From Poindextera sp965277425 (GTDB taxonomy: Bacteria; Pseudomonadota; Alphaproteobacteria; Caulobacterales; Caulobacteraceae): DNA of 64,000 nt. The translations under genes and the position numbers were made by a program. The stretch lies in NCBI GenBank assembly GCA_965277425.1, contig CBDICR010000005.1, positions 186,001 to 250,000 on the forward strand, in the 5' to 3' direction. A model generated the notes under the pieces. It was given only the letters and a program-made list of their open reading frames with translations, did not search any database and was not told the origin of the DNA. Below are positions 44,057-52,365 of this stretch, piece after piece (the first letter of the stretch is position 1; each line of letters opens with the position of its first letter).

Positions 44057-44499
44057 CACCCGATACGCGCTCCATCCTGATGGACCTGGCCCAGCGCATG
44101 GGCATGCTTTACGCGCCCGACCTGAAGTCGCCCTATCTGGCCGGATCCGCCGGCCTGACCGCGGCGGTGCTGATGATGGCCGCCGAAGAGAGCGACCGCA
44201 CCGCCCACCGACTGGCCGAGGAAAACCGCGCCATCCGCGCCATCTTCAAAGAGGCCTTAGAATCGCCGGCGCCGCCCGAGCTGATCGAGCGTCTGCGCAA
44301 CCTGGCCAGCGGCGACGAAAGCGATCTGCGCATTTCGGCGCTGCAGGCGGTCAACGACGCGCTGCGCGACGCGCTGACCGATCTTCACGCCCTGGTCGAA
44401 ACTCAGCCCGGCGAAGCCGCCGCGACGATCAACGCCGCGATCTGGTCGGAGCTCTCCGCCTCGACCAAGCGCCGCGCCTTCGCGAGCGCATCCTTCTAA
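44053..44499 (+). CDS. Small helical protein linked to the phosphotransferase
   Basis: A 148-residue, mostly helical and acidic protein. The region from 40 to 60 (MMAAEESDRTAHRLAEEN) and the later LISALQAVND-like helix suggest a bundle. No signal or catalytic motif is seen. It occupies the same position after the APH-like kinase as DUF6285 does in the other operon, though the two share little obvious identity. I infer a partner role and do not recognise a family. Confidence 0.6.
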   Translation: MTPDTRSILMDLAQRMGMLYAPDLKSPYLAGSAGLTAAVLMMAAEESDRTAHRLAEENRAIRAIFKEALESPAPPELIERLRNLASGDESDLRISALQAVNDALRDALTDLHALVETQPGEAAATINAAIWSELSASTKRRAFASASF

Positions 44500-44517
44500 G
44501 GATTCCACCGCAAGCGC

Positions 44518-44630
44518 GCCAAGGACGCCAAGAAGAACCGCGGCGGCCTCGGGGTCTCTTGCTTTGAAAGCGCGCCTTGGGCGCGCGATCGATACCCGCC
44601 GTCCGCGCAAACCCCCTTGGCGTCCTTGGC
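44518..44630. repeat. 15-base inverted repeat pair GCCAAGGACGCCAAG
   Basis: The left arm (44518-44532) and its exact complement (44616-44630) are 83 bases apart. They enclose GC-rich sequence without a gene. The motif is a variant of the repeat in the neighbouring 27-base pair and suggests a family of repeated intergenic units. Confidence 0.6.
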
Positions 44631-44663
44631 GAACTTGGCGGTCAGACGGTCGTCAGCATCCAA

Positions 44664-44752
44664 CCACGAAGGACACCAAGGTCACGAAGATCACCAAGGG
44701 GCCTGCGCAGACTGGCGCTTTTTCTTCTTCGTGACCTTGGTGTCCTTCGTGG
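44664..44752. repeat. 27-base perfect inverted repeat pair
   Basis: The arm at 44664-44690 (CCACGAAGGACACCAAGG followed by TCACGAAGA) is exactly complementary to 44726-44752, separated by 35 bases. It can form a very stable hairpin in the 3' region between convergent genes. Repeats with this CGAAGGACACCAAGG core occur in intergenic regions of many bacteria. Confidence 0.8.
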
Positions 44753-44828
44753 TGAAATTCGGCGGAAGATGACGCGCTACGCGCCTTCGGGATCGGCCTT
44801 GCCTCGCCGAGCCCGGGGCCACAAGGAA

Positions 44829-44854
44829 GCGGGCCGGTCTTGCGACCGGCCCGC
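44829..44854 (-). terminator. Probable terminator of the autotransporter gene
   Basis: GCGGGCCGGTC and its exact complement form an 11-base stem with a TTGC loop, 30 bases beyond the autotransporter stop. On the minus strand the stem is followed by TTCCTTGT, a modest U-rich tract. Confidence 0.7.
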
Positions 44855-44884
44855 GCTTTAGATTGGAGCTGCCGTCTCGATCGA

Positions 44885-47800
44885 TCAGAAGTTGATCGAG
44901 ATGGTCGAGCGCCTGTTGAGCGGCTCCTTGACCCCGTCGGGGGTCTGGACGGCCAGGTCGGTCTTGCCCTTCCAGTCGACCTTCAGCGTGGTCTGGTTGA
45001 CGCCCTGGTTGACCAGCGCATCGGCCGTCGCCTTGGCCCGACGTTCCGACAGCCGCATGTTGTAGGCGAAGCCGCCGGAGGTGTCGGTGTGGCCGACCAC
45101 GGTGATGGTGGTGGCGTTGCCCGACTTGGCGTAGTCCGCCGCCTGTTGCACCACCTGCTGGGCTTCCGGGGTCAGCACGTACTGATCGAACGGGAAGTAG
45201 ACCACGAAGTCCTTGGCCACGGGCGCCGGAGGCGGCGGGGGTGGCGGCGGCGGCGGCGGCGGTGGGGGAGGCGGCGGCGGAGGCGGCGGGGGTGGCGGAG
45301 GCGGCGGCGGCGGCGCGCCCCACTGGTAGCGGTAGCCGATCGCCACCTTGCCTTCGTTGTAGTTGTTCTTGAACTCGTACGACCCGTTCAGGAAGGCCGA
45401 GGAGTGGCCGTCCTTGGTGAACAGGTTCAGGCTCGCCCCCACATCCCCGAACACACCCGAGAAGTTGTCCTCGACCGCCACCGGCAGGCCGGTCGAGATC
45501 AGCGCCGCCCGGTTGCGGCCATCGAACTCATCCCAGGCCTGGCCGTGCACCGCCAGCTTGACCATGTACTGGTCGTTGCTGACCACCGGCATCGAGTAGC
45601 GCAGCCCAAGGGCGCCGCGGAAGCTGTCCTCGTCGTTGAAGCGCAGGGTGGTCCCCAGCACGTTGCCGGCCCCGATGGTGGTCTGGGCGTAGGCCACAAC
45701 CCCGATCGGCTCCACCGCCCCCGGACCGAACGGGATGCGATAGCCGCTCTGGATCTCGCCGCCATAGGTGTTGACCTGGATCGAGCGCGACAGCCCCGCA
45801 TTGCCCTGGCTGCGCAGGGTCAGGAAGTCGCCCTTGATCTGGCCGTCGATATAGAACTGGTCGAGCAGGTAGGTGGCGTAGACGCTCGCCGTGCCGCCTT
45901 CGTAGTTCTGGTCGGCCAGCCCGACATGGTTGCTGAAGTCCACCTGCGAGTTCAGGTAGCCGCCGGCCACCCCGATCAGGCCCACCCCGCCCATGCCGAG
46001 CTTGGTCGCTCCGTCGATGCCGCCGATCACCCCGTAGGTGTCCTGGCGATAGTCCAGGTCGAAGGTGTAGCCGGCCGGCGGATCGATCTTGTCGGTCCGG
46101 TCGGAGAAGGCCCCCACCGCCTTGATCCACACCCCCGGCGTGAAGCTGCCCAGCGAGCCCGGCGCCAACAGCACCGAGTCGCGAAGGTCCGCCTGGCGCT
46201 CCTGCCAGGGCGTCGTCGCATACCAGATGTCCTGCGCCGCCGTGGCCACGATCGGAGCGGCGAAGCCGCCAGGACCAGCCTGGCTGACCAGCACCGTGTC
46301 GTGGTTGGCGCCCACCGCGACATTATTGTCCAGGGTGTAGAGGAAGACGCCGCGGACCAGGCCGGCCGCGTTCGGCCCGAAGGTGGCGTAGCCGGTCGAG
46401 GTCGGCGCCAGGGTGAAGGTGGCCGCATTGGCCCCCGTGGCGCTGACCAGCACGATCGGGTTGGCCGTGGTCACATGACTGCCGACGCCCGGAGCGGCGA
46501 CCACCTGGATGAAGCCCGTCCCGGAGGTCGAGGCCACATTGACCGTATTGGCCACAGGCGTGCCAGTTAAGTTCACCGCCGTCTTGATGGTGCCGCCGTT
46601 GGAAGCCAGGGCGGTGGTGGCGCCGTTAAGTTGCTGCGTCCCGGCCGTTCCGGTGGAGAGGTCGATCAGGCCCGTATTGTTCAGGGTGATCGGCGCGCCG
46701 CCGGCCGTCAGCGTCAGGGTCGAGGCCCCGCCGTCCGAGCCGACCTTGATCGTCCCGGCGTTGTTGATCGTGTTGGTGGTGTGGTTGCCGAAGGCGAAGG
46801 TGGTGGCGCCCACCGTGTTGATCACGCCGGTGCCCGCGGTGCTGACCGTGTCGGAGGCCACCGTGGCGTTGCCGGGGCTGAGCGCGCCAGCGCCGAAGGT
46901 GTCCGTGCCGCTGGTGGTGAAGACACCGCCGCTCGCCACATTGAACGTGGTGTTGGCCAGGTTGGCGCTCACCGTCGAGTTGCCGACGATGCCGCCGCCG
47001 ACCAGGGACGAGAAGTTGACGTCGCCGATCAGCGTGCCGCTGTCGTTGACCACCACGCTGCCGAGACCGGACGTATTGCCGGCCGCGATCGCCAGGCCCG
47101 TGACATTGCCGCCGGTCGCCTCGACCGTCGCGCCGGAGCCGATGTTGATCGTGGTGGTGGTGTTGGCGGTGTTGTTGGTGAACTGGATCACCGGCAGGGT
47201 TGCGTTGCCGACCCCGCTGGTCGTACCCCCGTTCACCGCGATCGTGGTGTTGCCGCCGCTGAACGTCCGGATGGCGATGCCATTGACGCTGGTGACGTTG
47301 CCGGCCGTGGTGACGCTGACGCCGCCGCTGCCGATCGCCTCGACGCCCGTGCCGCCCGTGACCTTGATTGGAGTCGCGCCGGTGTTGACCGTGGCGACGC
47401 CGCCGGCCGCTTGCGCCAGCACGCCGACGCTGTCCGTGGCGGTGGTGTTGCCGGTCACCGTGACCCCGCCGCCGGAGCCCAGGACGACCGTGGCGTTGCC
47501 GCGGTCCGAGAGCGCGGCGACCCCGTCCAGGCTCATATTGCCGAGCACGGCGACGGACGTGCCGTTGCCGGCGGTAATGCTGGCGCTGCCGGTGGTGGCC
47601 AGGGCAAAGACGCCCGCACCGCCATAACTGGCGACATTGCCGACCAGGATCGTGTTGTTGCCGCCCAGGACGACGGAGGCCGACTGCGTGCCGCTGACAT
47701 CATCGGTTATCACCGAGACGCCGACATCGCCGTTACCGCCCTTGGCGCCGACGCTGATGGTGAGACCGGGGTTGGTGACCACTGCGGCCGTACCACTGCC

Positions 47801-48892
47801 AAAGGCTGCAGCGCCAATGCCGGCGTTTTGGCCGGCGCCCTCAACGGAAACCGTTCCGCCCGACGCGCCGGTCATGTTGAGGATGGCGCGGCTGCCGGAT
47901 CCGGCCGAGTTCGTCTCGGCGGCGATCCCCGACGCCCCCGAAACGCCGTTCGTCACCGTGACGTTGCCGGGATTGGCGACGTTGACCGTAGCGGTCTGAT
48001 TGCCTGTGAGGGCGGTCGTCTGGGCGAGGACGCCATTGCCGCCGACCATGCTGACCGAATAGGGCGTCGTGACGGTGGCGTTGCCCGAGGCGAGCGTCAT
48101 GCCGCCGAGATTGACTGTAACGTTGCCGGCTCCGGTGGAGGTCGCCAGCACGCCGGCGGCGTTCGCCGAGGCCAGATTGCCGACCACGGCGCCGTCGACG
48201 TTGACGGTGTTGTTGCCGTTGAAGGACGAGGTCGAGATGCCGTCGCCGGCGAGGCCGGTGACGTTGCCGGTGGTTGTGACGTTGACCGTCCCGTTCAGCG
48301 TCGTCGTCGCCACGACGCCGTTGGTGTGGCCGATGACAGTCGCTCCGGCGAAGGCGGGCGTCGTCGTATTGCCGCTGGCGATGCTGATGTTGCCGGTCGA
48401 GATCGTGACGTTGCCGCCCGTACCCAGAATATAAATGCCATTGCCGTCGTCCACATTGGCGGTGTTGGCGATGATCGGGCCGGTGCTGTTACCCGTGTTG
48501 ACCAGGAAGGCGAGGTTCGCGCCCTGGAGGCCGTCATTGATGAAGACGCCGTTGGGGCTGATGTTGCCCGACGGCCCGCCGCCGGGCGCGCCTGGCGCGG
48601 TATAGGTGACGGTCAGGCTCGGGTTCGGCGCCGCCAACCCGTAGGCTAGGCCGGTGAGGTTGCCGTAGCTCGCGGCCGGAGCGCAGGTCTCCGTTGGGCC
48701 CGTGACCACCACGGTGAAGCCGTTTTGGCCGGGATCGTTCGGTGTGCAGATGGTCTGCGCCAGCGCCGCACCGGGCGCCAGCATCACCGAGCCGACAACG
48801 CCGCCCAGCCCGACGAGCGCCGTGGTGGCCAACATGCTGCCGGCAAGGAGCGACCCGCGGCTGCGGCTGAACGTGCGGTTGATAAGCGACAT
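44885..48892 (-). CDS. Autotransporter-type outer membrane protein with polyproline linker and C-terminal OmpA domain
   Basis: The 1335-residue protein has a signal peptide (cleavage after ALA45). The passenger (about 46-880) is Gly/Asn/Thr-rich beta-helix-like sequence with many GNVT/GNAT units. A beta-barrel segment (about 890-1190) contains typical WYATTPWQER, FDLDYRQDTYGV and GGEIQSGYR strands. Then come 29 consecutive prolines (1194-1222) and an OmpA/MotB-type peptidoglycan-binding domain (1223-1335) with HTDTSGG and LSERRA, including the binding Asp near 1270 and Arg near 1285. The ATG is preceded by GAGGAAA. Normal autotransporters end at the barrel, so this is a fusion predicted to tether the barrel to peptidoglycan. 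Confidence 0.88.
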   Translation of the reverse strand: MSLINRTFSRSRGSLLAGSMLATTALVGLGGVVGSVMLAPGAALAQTICTPNDPGQNGFTVVVTGPTETCAPAASYGNLTGLAYGLAAPNPSLTVTYTAPGAPGGGPSGNISPNGVFINDGLQGANLAFLVNTGNSTGPIIANTANVDDGNGIYILGTGGNVTISTGNISIASGNTTTPAFAGATVIGHTNGVVATTTLNGTVNVTTTGNVTGLAGDGISTSSFNGNNTVNVDGAVVGNLASANAAGVLATSTGAGNVTVNLGGMTLASGNATVTTPYSVSMVGGNGVLAQTTALTGNQTATVNVANPGNVTVTNGVSGASGIAAETNSAGSGSRAILNMTGASGGTVSVEGAGQNAGIGAAAFGSGTAAVVTNPGLTISVGAKGGNGDVGVSVITDDVSGTQSASVVLGGNNTILVGNVASYGGAGVFALATTGSASITAGNGTSVAVLGNMSLDGVAALSDRGNATVVLGSGGGVTVTGNTTATDSVGVLAQAAGGVATVNTGATPIKVTGGTGVEAIGSGGVSVTTAGNVTSVNGIAIRTFSGGNTTIAVNGGTTSGVGNATLPVIQFTNNTANTTTTINIGSGATVEATGGNVTGLAIAAGNTSGLGSVVVNDSGTLIGDVNFSSLVGGGIVGNSTVSANLANTTFNVASGGVFTTSGTDTFGAGALSPGNATVASDTVSTAGTGVINTVGATTFAFGNHTTNTINNAGTIKVGSDGGASTLTLTAGGAPITLNNTGLIDLSTGTAGTQQLNGATTALASNGGTIKTAVNLTGTPVANTVNVASTSGTGFIQVVAAPGVGSHVTTANPIVLVSATGANAATFTLAPTSTGYATFGPNAAGLVRGVFLYTLDNNVAVGANHDTVLVSQAGPGGFAAPIVATAAQDIWYATTPWQERQADLRDSVLLAPGSLGSFTPGVWIKAVGAFSDRTDKIDPPAGYTFDLDYRQDTYGVIGGIDGATKLGMGGVGLIGVAGGYLNSQVDFSNHVGLADQNYEGGTASVYATYLLDQFYIDGQIKGDFLTLRSQGNAGLSRSIQVNTYGGEIQSGYRIPFGPGAVEPIGVVAYAQTTIGAGNVLGTTLRFNDEDSFRGALGLRYSMPVVSNDQYMVKLAVHGQAWDEFDGRNRAALISTGLPVAVEDNFSGVFGDVGASLNLFTKDGHSSAFLNGSYEFKNNYNEGKVAIGYRYQWGAPPPPPPPPPPPPPPPPPPPPPPPPPPPPPAPVAKDFVVYFPFDQYVLTPEAQQVVQQAADYAKSGNATTITVVGHTDTSGGFAYNMRLSERRAKATADALVNQGVNQTTLKVDWKGKTDLAVQTPDGVKEPLNRRSTISINF

Positions 48893-49331
48893 TGAGTTTC
48901 CTCAGAATTTCGTGGGCGCGCGGGGACGCATGTTTCGCCGGTAGGAACGGCCAACAGACCACACCTCTAGGGTCAGTCGTTCGTCCCGTCCATAAGGTGA
49001 ACGCCGTTCACCAACCGATCGACGGCCGCCTCCGACAGAGTTGCATGGACTGTTGCTGAGTGAGCACAGCCCGACCGGATGAGCAGTTCGCGTTTGCACG
49101 ACAGAGACGTAATCAACGCCGCGACTCAACCCACCCTCATCAGATCTCACCTTTGCAGCGCAACAGCATCGCTTTCCACGAGACCCCTCGCCCGGTGCGC
49201 ACCGCAAGCGCAAGCCAGGTTCGCCGGCCGCTCTACCGGACGTCCGAGGGACGATGGCGCGCCTATCAGGGCCATTTGGCCCCGCTGATCTCGGCGCTCG
49301 GCGACCTTGTCGAGCCGGCGTAGTCGCGGCG
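48893..49331. other. Long upstream region of the autotransporter gene
   Basis: These 439 bases separate the autotransporter from the SDR gene, both on the minus strand. The autotransporter promoter should lie in its first 200 bases, which contain a GAACG-type palindrome listed separately. Possible frames here (including one from about 49060) are Arg-rich without ribosome sites, so none is called. Confidence 0.5.
48996..49012. promoter_or_regulatory. GGTGAAC-GCC-GTTCACC palindrome, candidate operator
   Basis: Perfect 7-base arms with a 3-base spacer lie about 105 bases upstream of the autotransporter ATG. The spacing and GTGAACG/CGTTCAC half-sites resemble operators of TetR-family repressors. 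No regulator gene is adjacent, so the assignment is a guess. Confidence 0.4.
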
Positions 49332-50105
49332 TCAGCTCGCGAAGGCGATCCCGCCGTCAACGGCGATGGTGACGCCCACCACATAGTCGCCGGCGCGCGA
49401 GGCGAGGTAGGTCGCCACCCCGGCCATGTCGTCGTCACGGCCGATTCGCCGGGCGGGAATGCGCTTGGCCGCCTCCTCGGCATGGTCTCGGGCGACGGTG
49501 TTCATCTCCGAGGCGAAGGCGCCCGGCGCGATGCCGGAGACGCAGATGTTGTCCTCGATCAGCCTGGCCGCCATACGCCGCGTCAGATGGATCAGCCCGG
49601 CCTTGCTGGCTTGATAGGAATAGGTTTCCTGAGGATTGGGCCGGATGCCGTCGATCGAGGCGACGTTGATCACCTTGGCGGGGCTCTCGGCCGTCGCCGC
49701 CGCGCGCAAGGGGCCCGCCAGCGCCTGAGTCAGGAAGAAGGGCGACTTCAGGTTCAGGTTCATCACCTTGTCCCAGCCGTTTTCGGGAAAGGCGTCGAAC
49801 TCGGCCAGCCAGGCGGCGCCCGCATTATTGACCAGGATGTCGAGCTTGGACTCATGCTTGGCGTAGGCGTTCGCCAGGGCTGTACAGCCCTCGACGGTCG
49901 AGACGTCCTGGGGCAGCGAAATGCATTCGCCGCCGTCCTTGGACAGCTCGGCGGCCGTTGCGTCGCACGGGCCGGGCTTGCGCGAGGAGATATAGACCTT
50001 GGCGCCCTGGGCGATGAAGCCGGCCGCGATCATCTTGCCGATGCCGCGCGAGCCGCCGGTGATCAGCGCCGTGCGGCCGGCGAGCGAGAACAGGTCGGTG
50101 TTCAT
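49332..50105 (-). CDS. SDR-family oxidoreductase (3-oxoacyl-ACP reductase-like)
   Basis: A 257-residue classical SDR. The cofactor motif TGGSRGIG is at 16-23, NNAG follows near 92, and the catalytic Ser-Tyr-Lys are in NVASIDG and YSYQASKAG. It ends with AVDGGIAFAS, typical of the FabG-like group. The ATG codon starts MNTDLFSLAG; a longer Ser/Pro-rich N-terminus is rejected. The gene is 25 bases after the glycosyltransferase stop on the same strand, so cotranscription is possible. Substrate unknown; ketone, sugar or acyl reductions are all usual in this group. Confidence 0.88.
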   Translation of the reverse strand: MNTDLFSLAGRTALITGGSRGIGKMIAAGFIAQGAKVYISSRKPGPCDATAAELSKDGGECISLPQDVSTVEGCTALANAYAKHESKLDILVNNAGAAWLAEFDAFPENGWDKVMNLNLKSPFFLTQALAGPLRAAATAESPAKVINVASIDGIRPNPQETYSYQASKAGLIHLTRRMAARLIEDNICVSGIAPGAFASEMNTVARDHAEEAAKRIPARRIGRDDDMAGVATYLASRAGDYVVGVTIAVDGGIAFAS

Positions 50106-50130
50106 GGGCGTCTTCCTTCTTTGAGCGGGA

Positions 50131-51264
50131 TCACCACACCGCCGCGGCGGTGGTGACGTAGTTCCACAAGGCGCCGAAGGCCGCGCCGGCGATGCTGGCC
50201 GCCCACCAGATCGGCAAAAGATCATGGACTTCGGAGGCGACGGCGACATTGGCGGCCAGGCCGATGCTGCACAGGGCGCAGAACTTCAGATAGCCGAGCA
50301 GAAGCGGCCAGCCGGACTTGCGGCGGTCGCGATAGGTCACCTCGTTGTTGATCAGATAGTTCGAGGTCATCGCCACCATCGAGCCGGCGAACTGGGCCAG
50401 CGAAAACCCGAGGCCAAAAACCAGGAACCCCTTCACCGCCGCCAGCTGCACGGCGACGCCGCTCGCCCCGACCAGGCCGAACATCAGCGCGCGGGTGGGA
50501 ATAAGGCCGCCCGTCAGCTTGTTCAGCAAAAGGCCCAGATAATCGATCACCATGCGCCGATCGAGCTTCGAGCCCCCCGCGACCCGCTCGCGGAAGACGT
50601 ACGGCAGCTCCACGATCCGCAGCGGCTCGGTCTGCGAGGCGATGAGATCGAACAGCACCTTAAAGCCGACCGTGGTCAGGCGCGGCGCCACGGCCTCGAG
50701 CCGCGCGCGGCGGATCATGAAGAAACCCGAGACCGGATCGCTCAGGTGCTGATGCAGAACCAGGCGGCCAAGCCAGTTGGCGAACCGGCTGCCGAGGCGG
50801 CGGATCGGATTGAGCGCGTCCACCGGCGCGCTTTCGCCCACATAGCGGCTGGCGACGACCAGATCGGCCTGACCGGCCTGCAGCACCTCAAGCATCCGCG
50901 GCAGCAGGGTCTCGTCATGCTGCAGGTCGCCGTCGATCACCGCGACGAAGGGCGCGGCCGAGGCCAGGGCGCCTTCGATCACCGCCCCGGCGAGGCCGCG
51001 CCGGCGCACACGCCGCAGGCATTGCACGCGCGTATCGACGGCCGCGATCGCCTTGACCGCCTCGGCCGTGCCGTCCGGTGAGTCGTCGTCGACGACGATG
51101 ATCTGCCAGGCCGCCCCCTCGAGCGCCCGGCCCACCCTGTCGATAAGGGTGGCGACATTGGCCTGTTCGTTGAAGGTGGGCACGACGACGCTGAGCACGT
51201 AACCCCGCGCGGTTGCGTCCTGCGACCGGGGCTCGGGCGCATCGGTGCGCGCACGTTCGAGCAA
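50131..51264 (-). CDS. Dolichol-phosphate mannosyltransferase-like GT2 fused to GtrA-type membrane domain
   Basis: The 377-residue protein has an N-terminal GT2 domain (about 20-240) with VVVPTFNEQANV, DDDSPDGT (60-66 region) and DGDLQHDE (111-117), then a GtrA/DPMS-like domain with four membrane helices (about 250-370). It should make a polyprenyl-phosphate sugar on the inner membrane and help its flipping. The TTG start is chosen because GGGAGA sits six bases upstream. Polyprenyl sugars of this kind are donors for GT39-type transferases such as the one at 20418-21905. That link is inference. Confidence 0.86.
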   Translation of the reverse strand: MLERARTDAPEPRSQDATARGYVLSVVVPTFNEQANVATLIDRVGRALEGAAWQIIVVDDDSPDGTAEAVKAIAAVDTRVQCLRRVRRRGLAGAVIEGALASAAPFVAVIDGDLQHDETLLPRMLEVLQAGQADLVVASRYVGESAPVDALNPIRRLGSRFANWLGRLVLHQHLSDPVSGFFMIRRARLEAVAPRLTTVGFKVLFDLIASQTEPLRIVELPYVFRERVAGGSKLDRRMVIDYLGLLLNKLTGGLIPTRALMFGLVGASGVAVQLAAVKGFLVFGLGFSLAQFAGSMVAMTSNYLINNEVTYRDRRKSGWPLLLGYLKFCALCSIGLAANVAVASEVHDLLPIWWAASIAGAAFGALWNYVTTAAAVW

Positions 51265-51443
51265 GGATCTTCTCCCAAAAAGCGGACGTCGCCTTAGCCG
51301 CGTCGGGCGCGTGCCTATCACGCCGCCGGACCGATGTCGCCAAGGCAAGCGGCGGCGAGCGGCGGCAAGCGGCATTGCCGCGGGCGGTCTTTGCGGCCAT
51401 GCTGATGGGGTAGAGTGATCCTGTCGTCGCGAGCCAGATCGCC

Positions 51444-51926
51444 ATGTCCGATGCGTCCAAACCGCCGATCCTGCCCGTCGCCGACAGCATCGGCGAAATC
51501 CAGGTCTTTCCGCGGCCGGTCGTCTGGATGGCCGGCCTTTTCATTCTCGTCCTGGCGGCCTTCGGGCTCTACCAGGGCGTCAGGGGCGCCATGTCCAGCG
51601 CCTCGGCCGCGGGCGGCCAGGGGGTCCTGGCGTCGGGAGACGCGGTCTCGGCCGCCGCGGCGACGCCGATCTCGAGCAGCGGCCAGTGGTCGACCTTGAG
51701 CGGGCCGGCCATGAGTTCCGCCGCCAGCGCGCCGAAGGCCGTTTCCGCCGCCCCGCCGAGTAACGCCCGCGATGACGACAACACTGTCGACGACAGCACG
51801 GCGCCCGCCTCCGCCGCGCCAGACTCGGCAAGCGCCCCCAGCGCGGCCGCGCCAGACCAGAGCGCCGAACAACCCGTGCCGATGCCCGAGTCGGCCGCGC
51901 CGCCGGCGCCGGCGGTGACGCCCTGA
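51444..51926 (+). CDS. Single-pass membrane protein with Ala/Ser/Pro-rich tail
   Basis: A 160-residue protein with a short cytosolic N-terminus, one hydrophobic helix (about 28-47, WMAGLFILVLAAFGLY) and a long Ala/Ser/Pro/Asp-rich, low-complexity tail. The tail is probably periplasmic and disordered. I do not recognise a family. It converges on another small single-pass protein, with only four bases between their stops. The codon pattern supports a real gene. Function unknown. Confidence 0.65.
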   Translation: MSDASKPPILPVADSIGEIQVFPRPVVWMAGLFILVLAAFGLYQGVRGAMSSASAAGGQGVLASGDAVSAAAATPISSSGQWSTLSGPAMSSAASAPKAVSAAPPSNARDDDNTVDDSTAPASAAPDSASAPSAAAPDQSAEQPVPMPESAAPPAPAVTP

Positions 51927-51930
51927 ACGG

Positions 51931-52281
51931 TCAGTTCGCCGCGCCGGCCAGGCTGGACTGATCTTCGGTTTCGCCGGGGTGCGAGCGCGAGGTCATGCCG
52001 GCGGCCGCGGCGTCATCCTCGACATCGTCCTGCGGCGGCGGCGCCGCTTCGCTCTTCCGCGCCACGACGGCGGGCGTCTTCATGATTGCCTTGCGCGGCG
52101 CCGGCTCGGGCGCGGCGGCCACGACCAGGTTCGCGCTGCTCGCGGCCTGCTCGTCATGGACCTGGCGCGCCTGCTCATTGCTCAAAAGGGTCTCGACGGC
52201 CAGGGTGCCGGCCACGCCGACGAGGATGCCCAGGAGCGTCCACCCAAAGGCGCCGCCGCCTCTTCCCTCTTCCCGGGCCAT
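51931..52281 (-). CDS. Small single-pass membrane protein, unknown function
   Basis: The 116-residue product has a membrane helix at about 13-31 (WTLLGILVGVAGTLAVETLL) preceded by a charged Gly-rich stretch, and then a Pro/Ala/acidic tail that is likely disordered. It has no known motif. It converges tail to tail with the neighbouring single-pass protein. The start is ATG; I see no strong ribosome site. It lies downstream of a repeat-rich gap before the DUF882 gene. Confidence 0.6.
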   Translation of the reverse strand: MAREEGRGGGAFGWTLLGILVGVAGTLAVETLLSNEQARQVHDEQAASSANLVVAAAPEPAPRKAIMKTPAVVARKSEAAPPPQDDVEDDAAAAGMTSRSHPGETEDQSSLAGAAN

Positions 52282-52313
52282 CTCTGCGTCGTCCTTTCGG
52301 CCTAGATCACGAT

Positions 52314-52340
52314 GATTCTGGATCTATTCAATCCAGAATC
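52314..52340. repeat. Hairpin GATTCTGGAT-ATCCAGAATC in a repeat-like unit
   Basis: Ten-base perfect arms with a seven-base loop sit 33 bases upstream of the small membrane protein start. The next hundred bases hold an additional repeat-like sequence, so the whole gap looks like an inserted intergenic element. Confidence 0.6.
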
Positions 52341-52365
52341 ATAAACCTGATCGATTTCCATGTTT

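Larger units (their letters stand above)
44500..44884. other. Intergenic region with inverted repeats
   Basis: These 385 bases lie between two convergent genes. Besides the inverted repeats and the terminator listed separately they hold no supported gene. The rest is short repeated variants of CCAAGGACGCCAAG and CGAAGGACACCAAG. Confidence 0.6.

Noticed and set aside
44664..44752. The 27-base inverted repeat as an insertion sequence end pair
   Set aside because: Only 35 bases lie between the arms and no transposase is present, so it is a hairpin rather than an IS.
46509..48649. Open frames opposite the autotransporter
   Set aside because: They consist of repetitive Val/Pro/Ala or Gly/Arg-rich sequence that mirrors the passenger codons. 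No ribosome site or known motif supports them.
48902..49483. A minus-strand frame upstream of the autotransporter
   Set aside because: It overlaps the SDR gene in another frame and resembles shuffled Arg-rich sequence.
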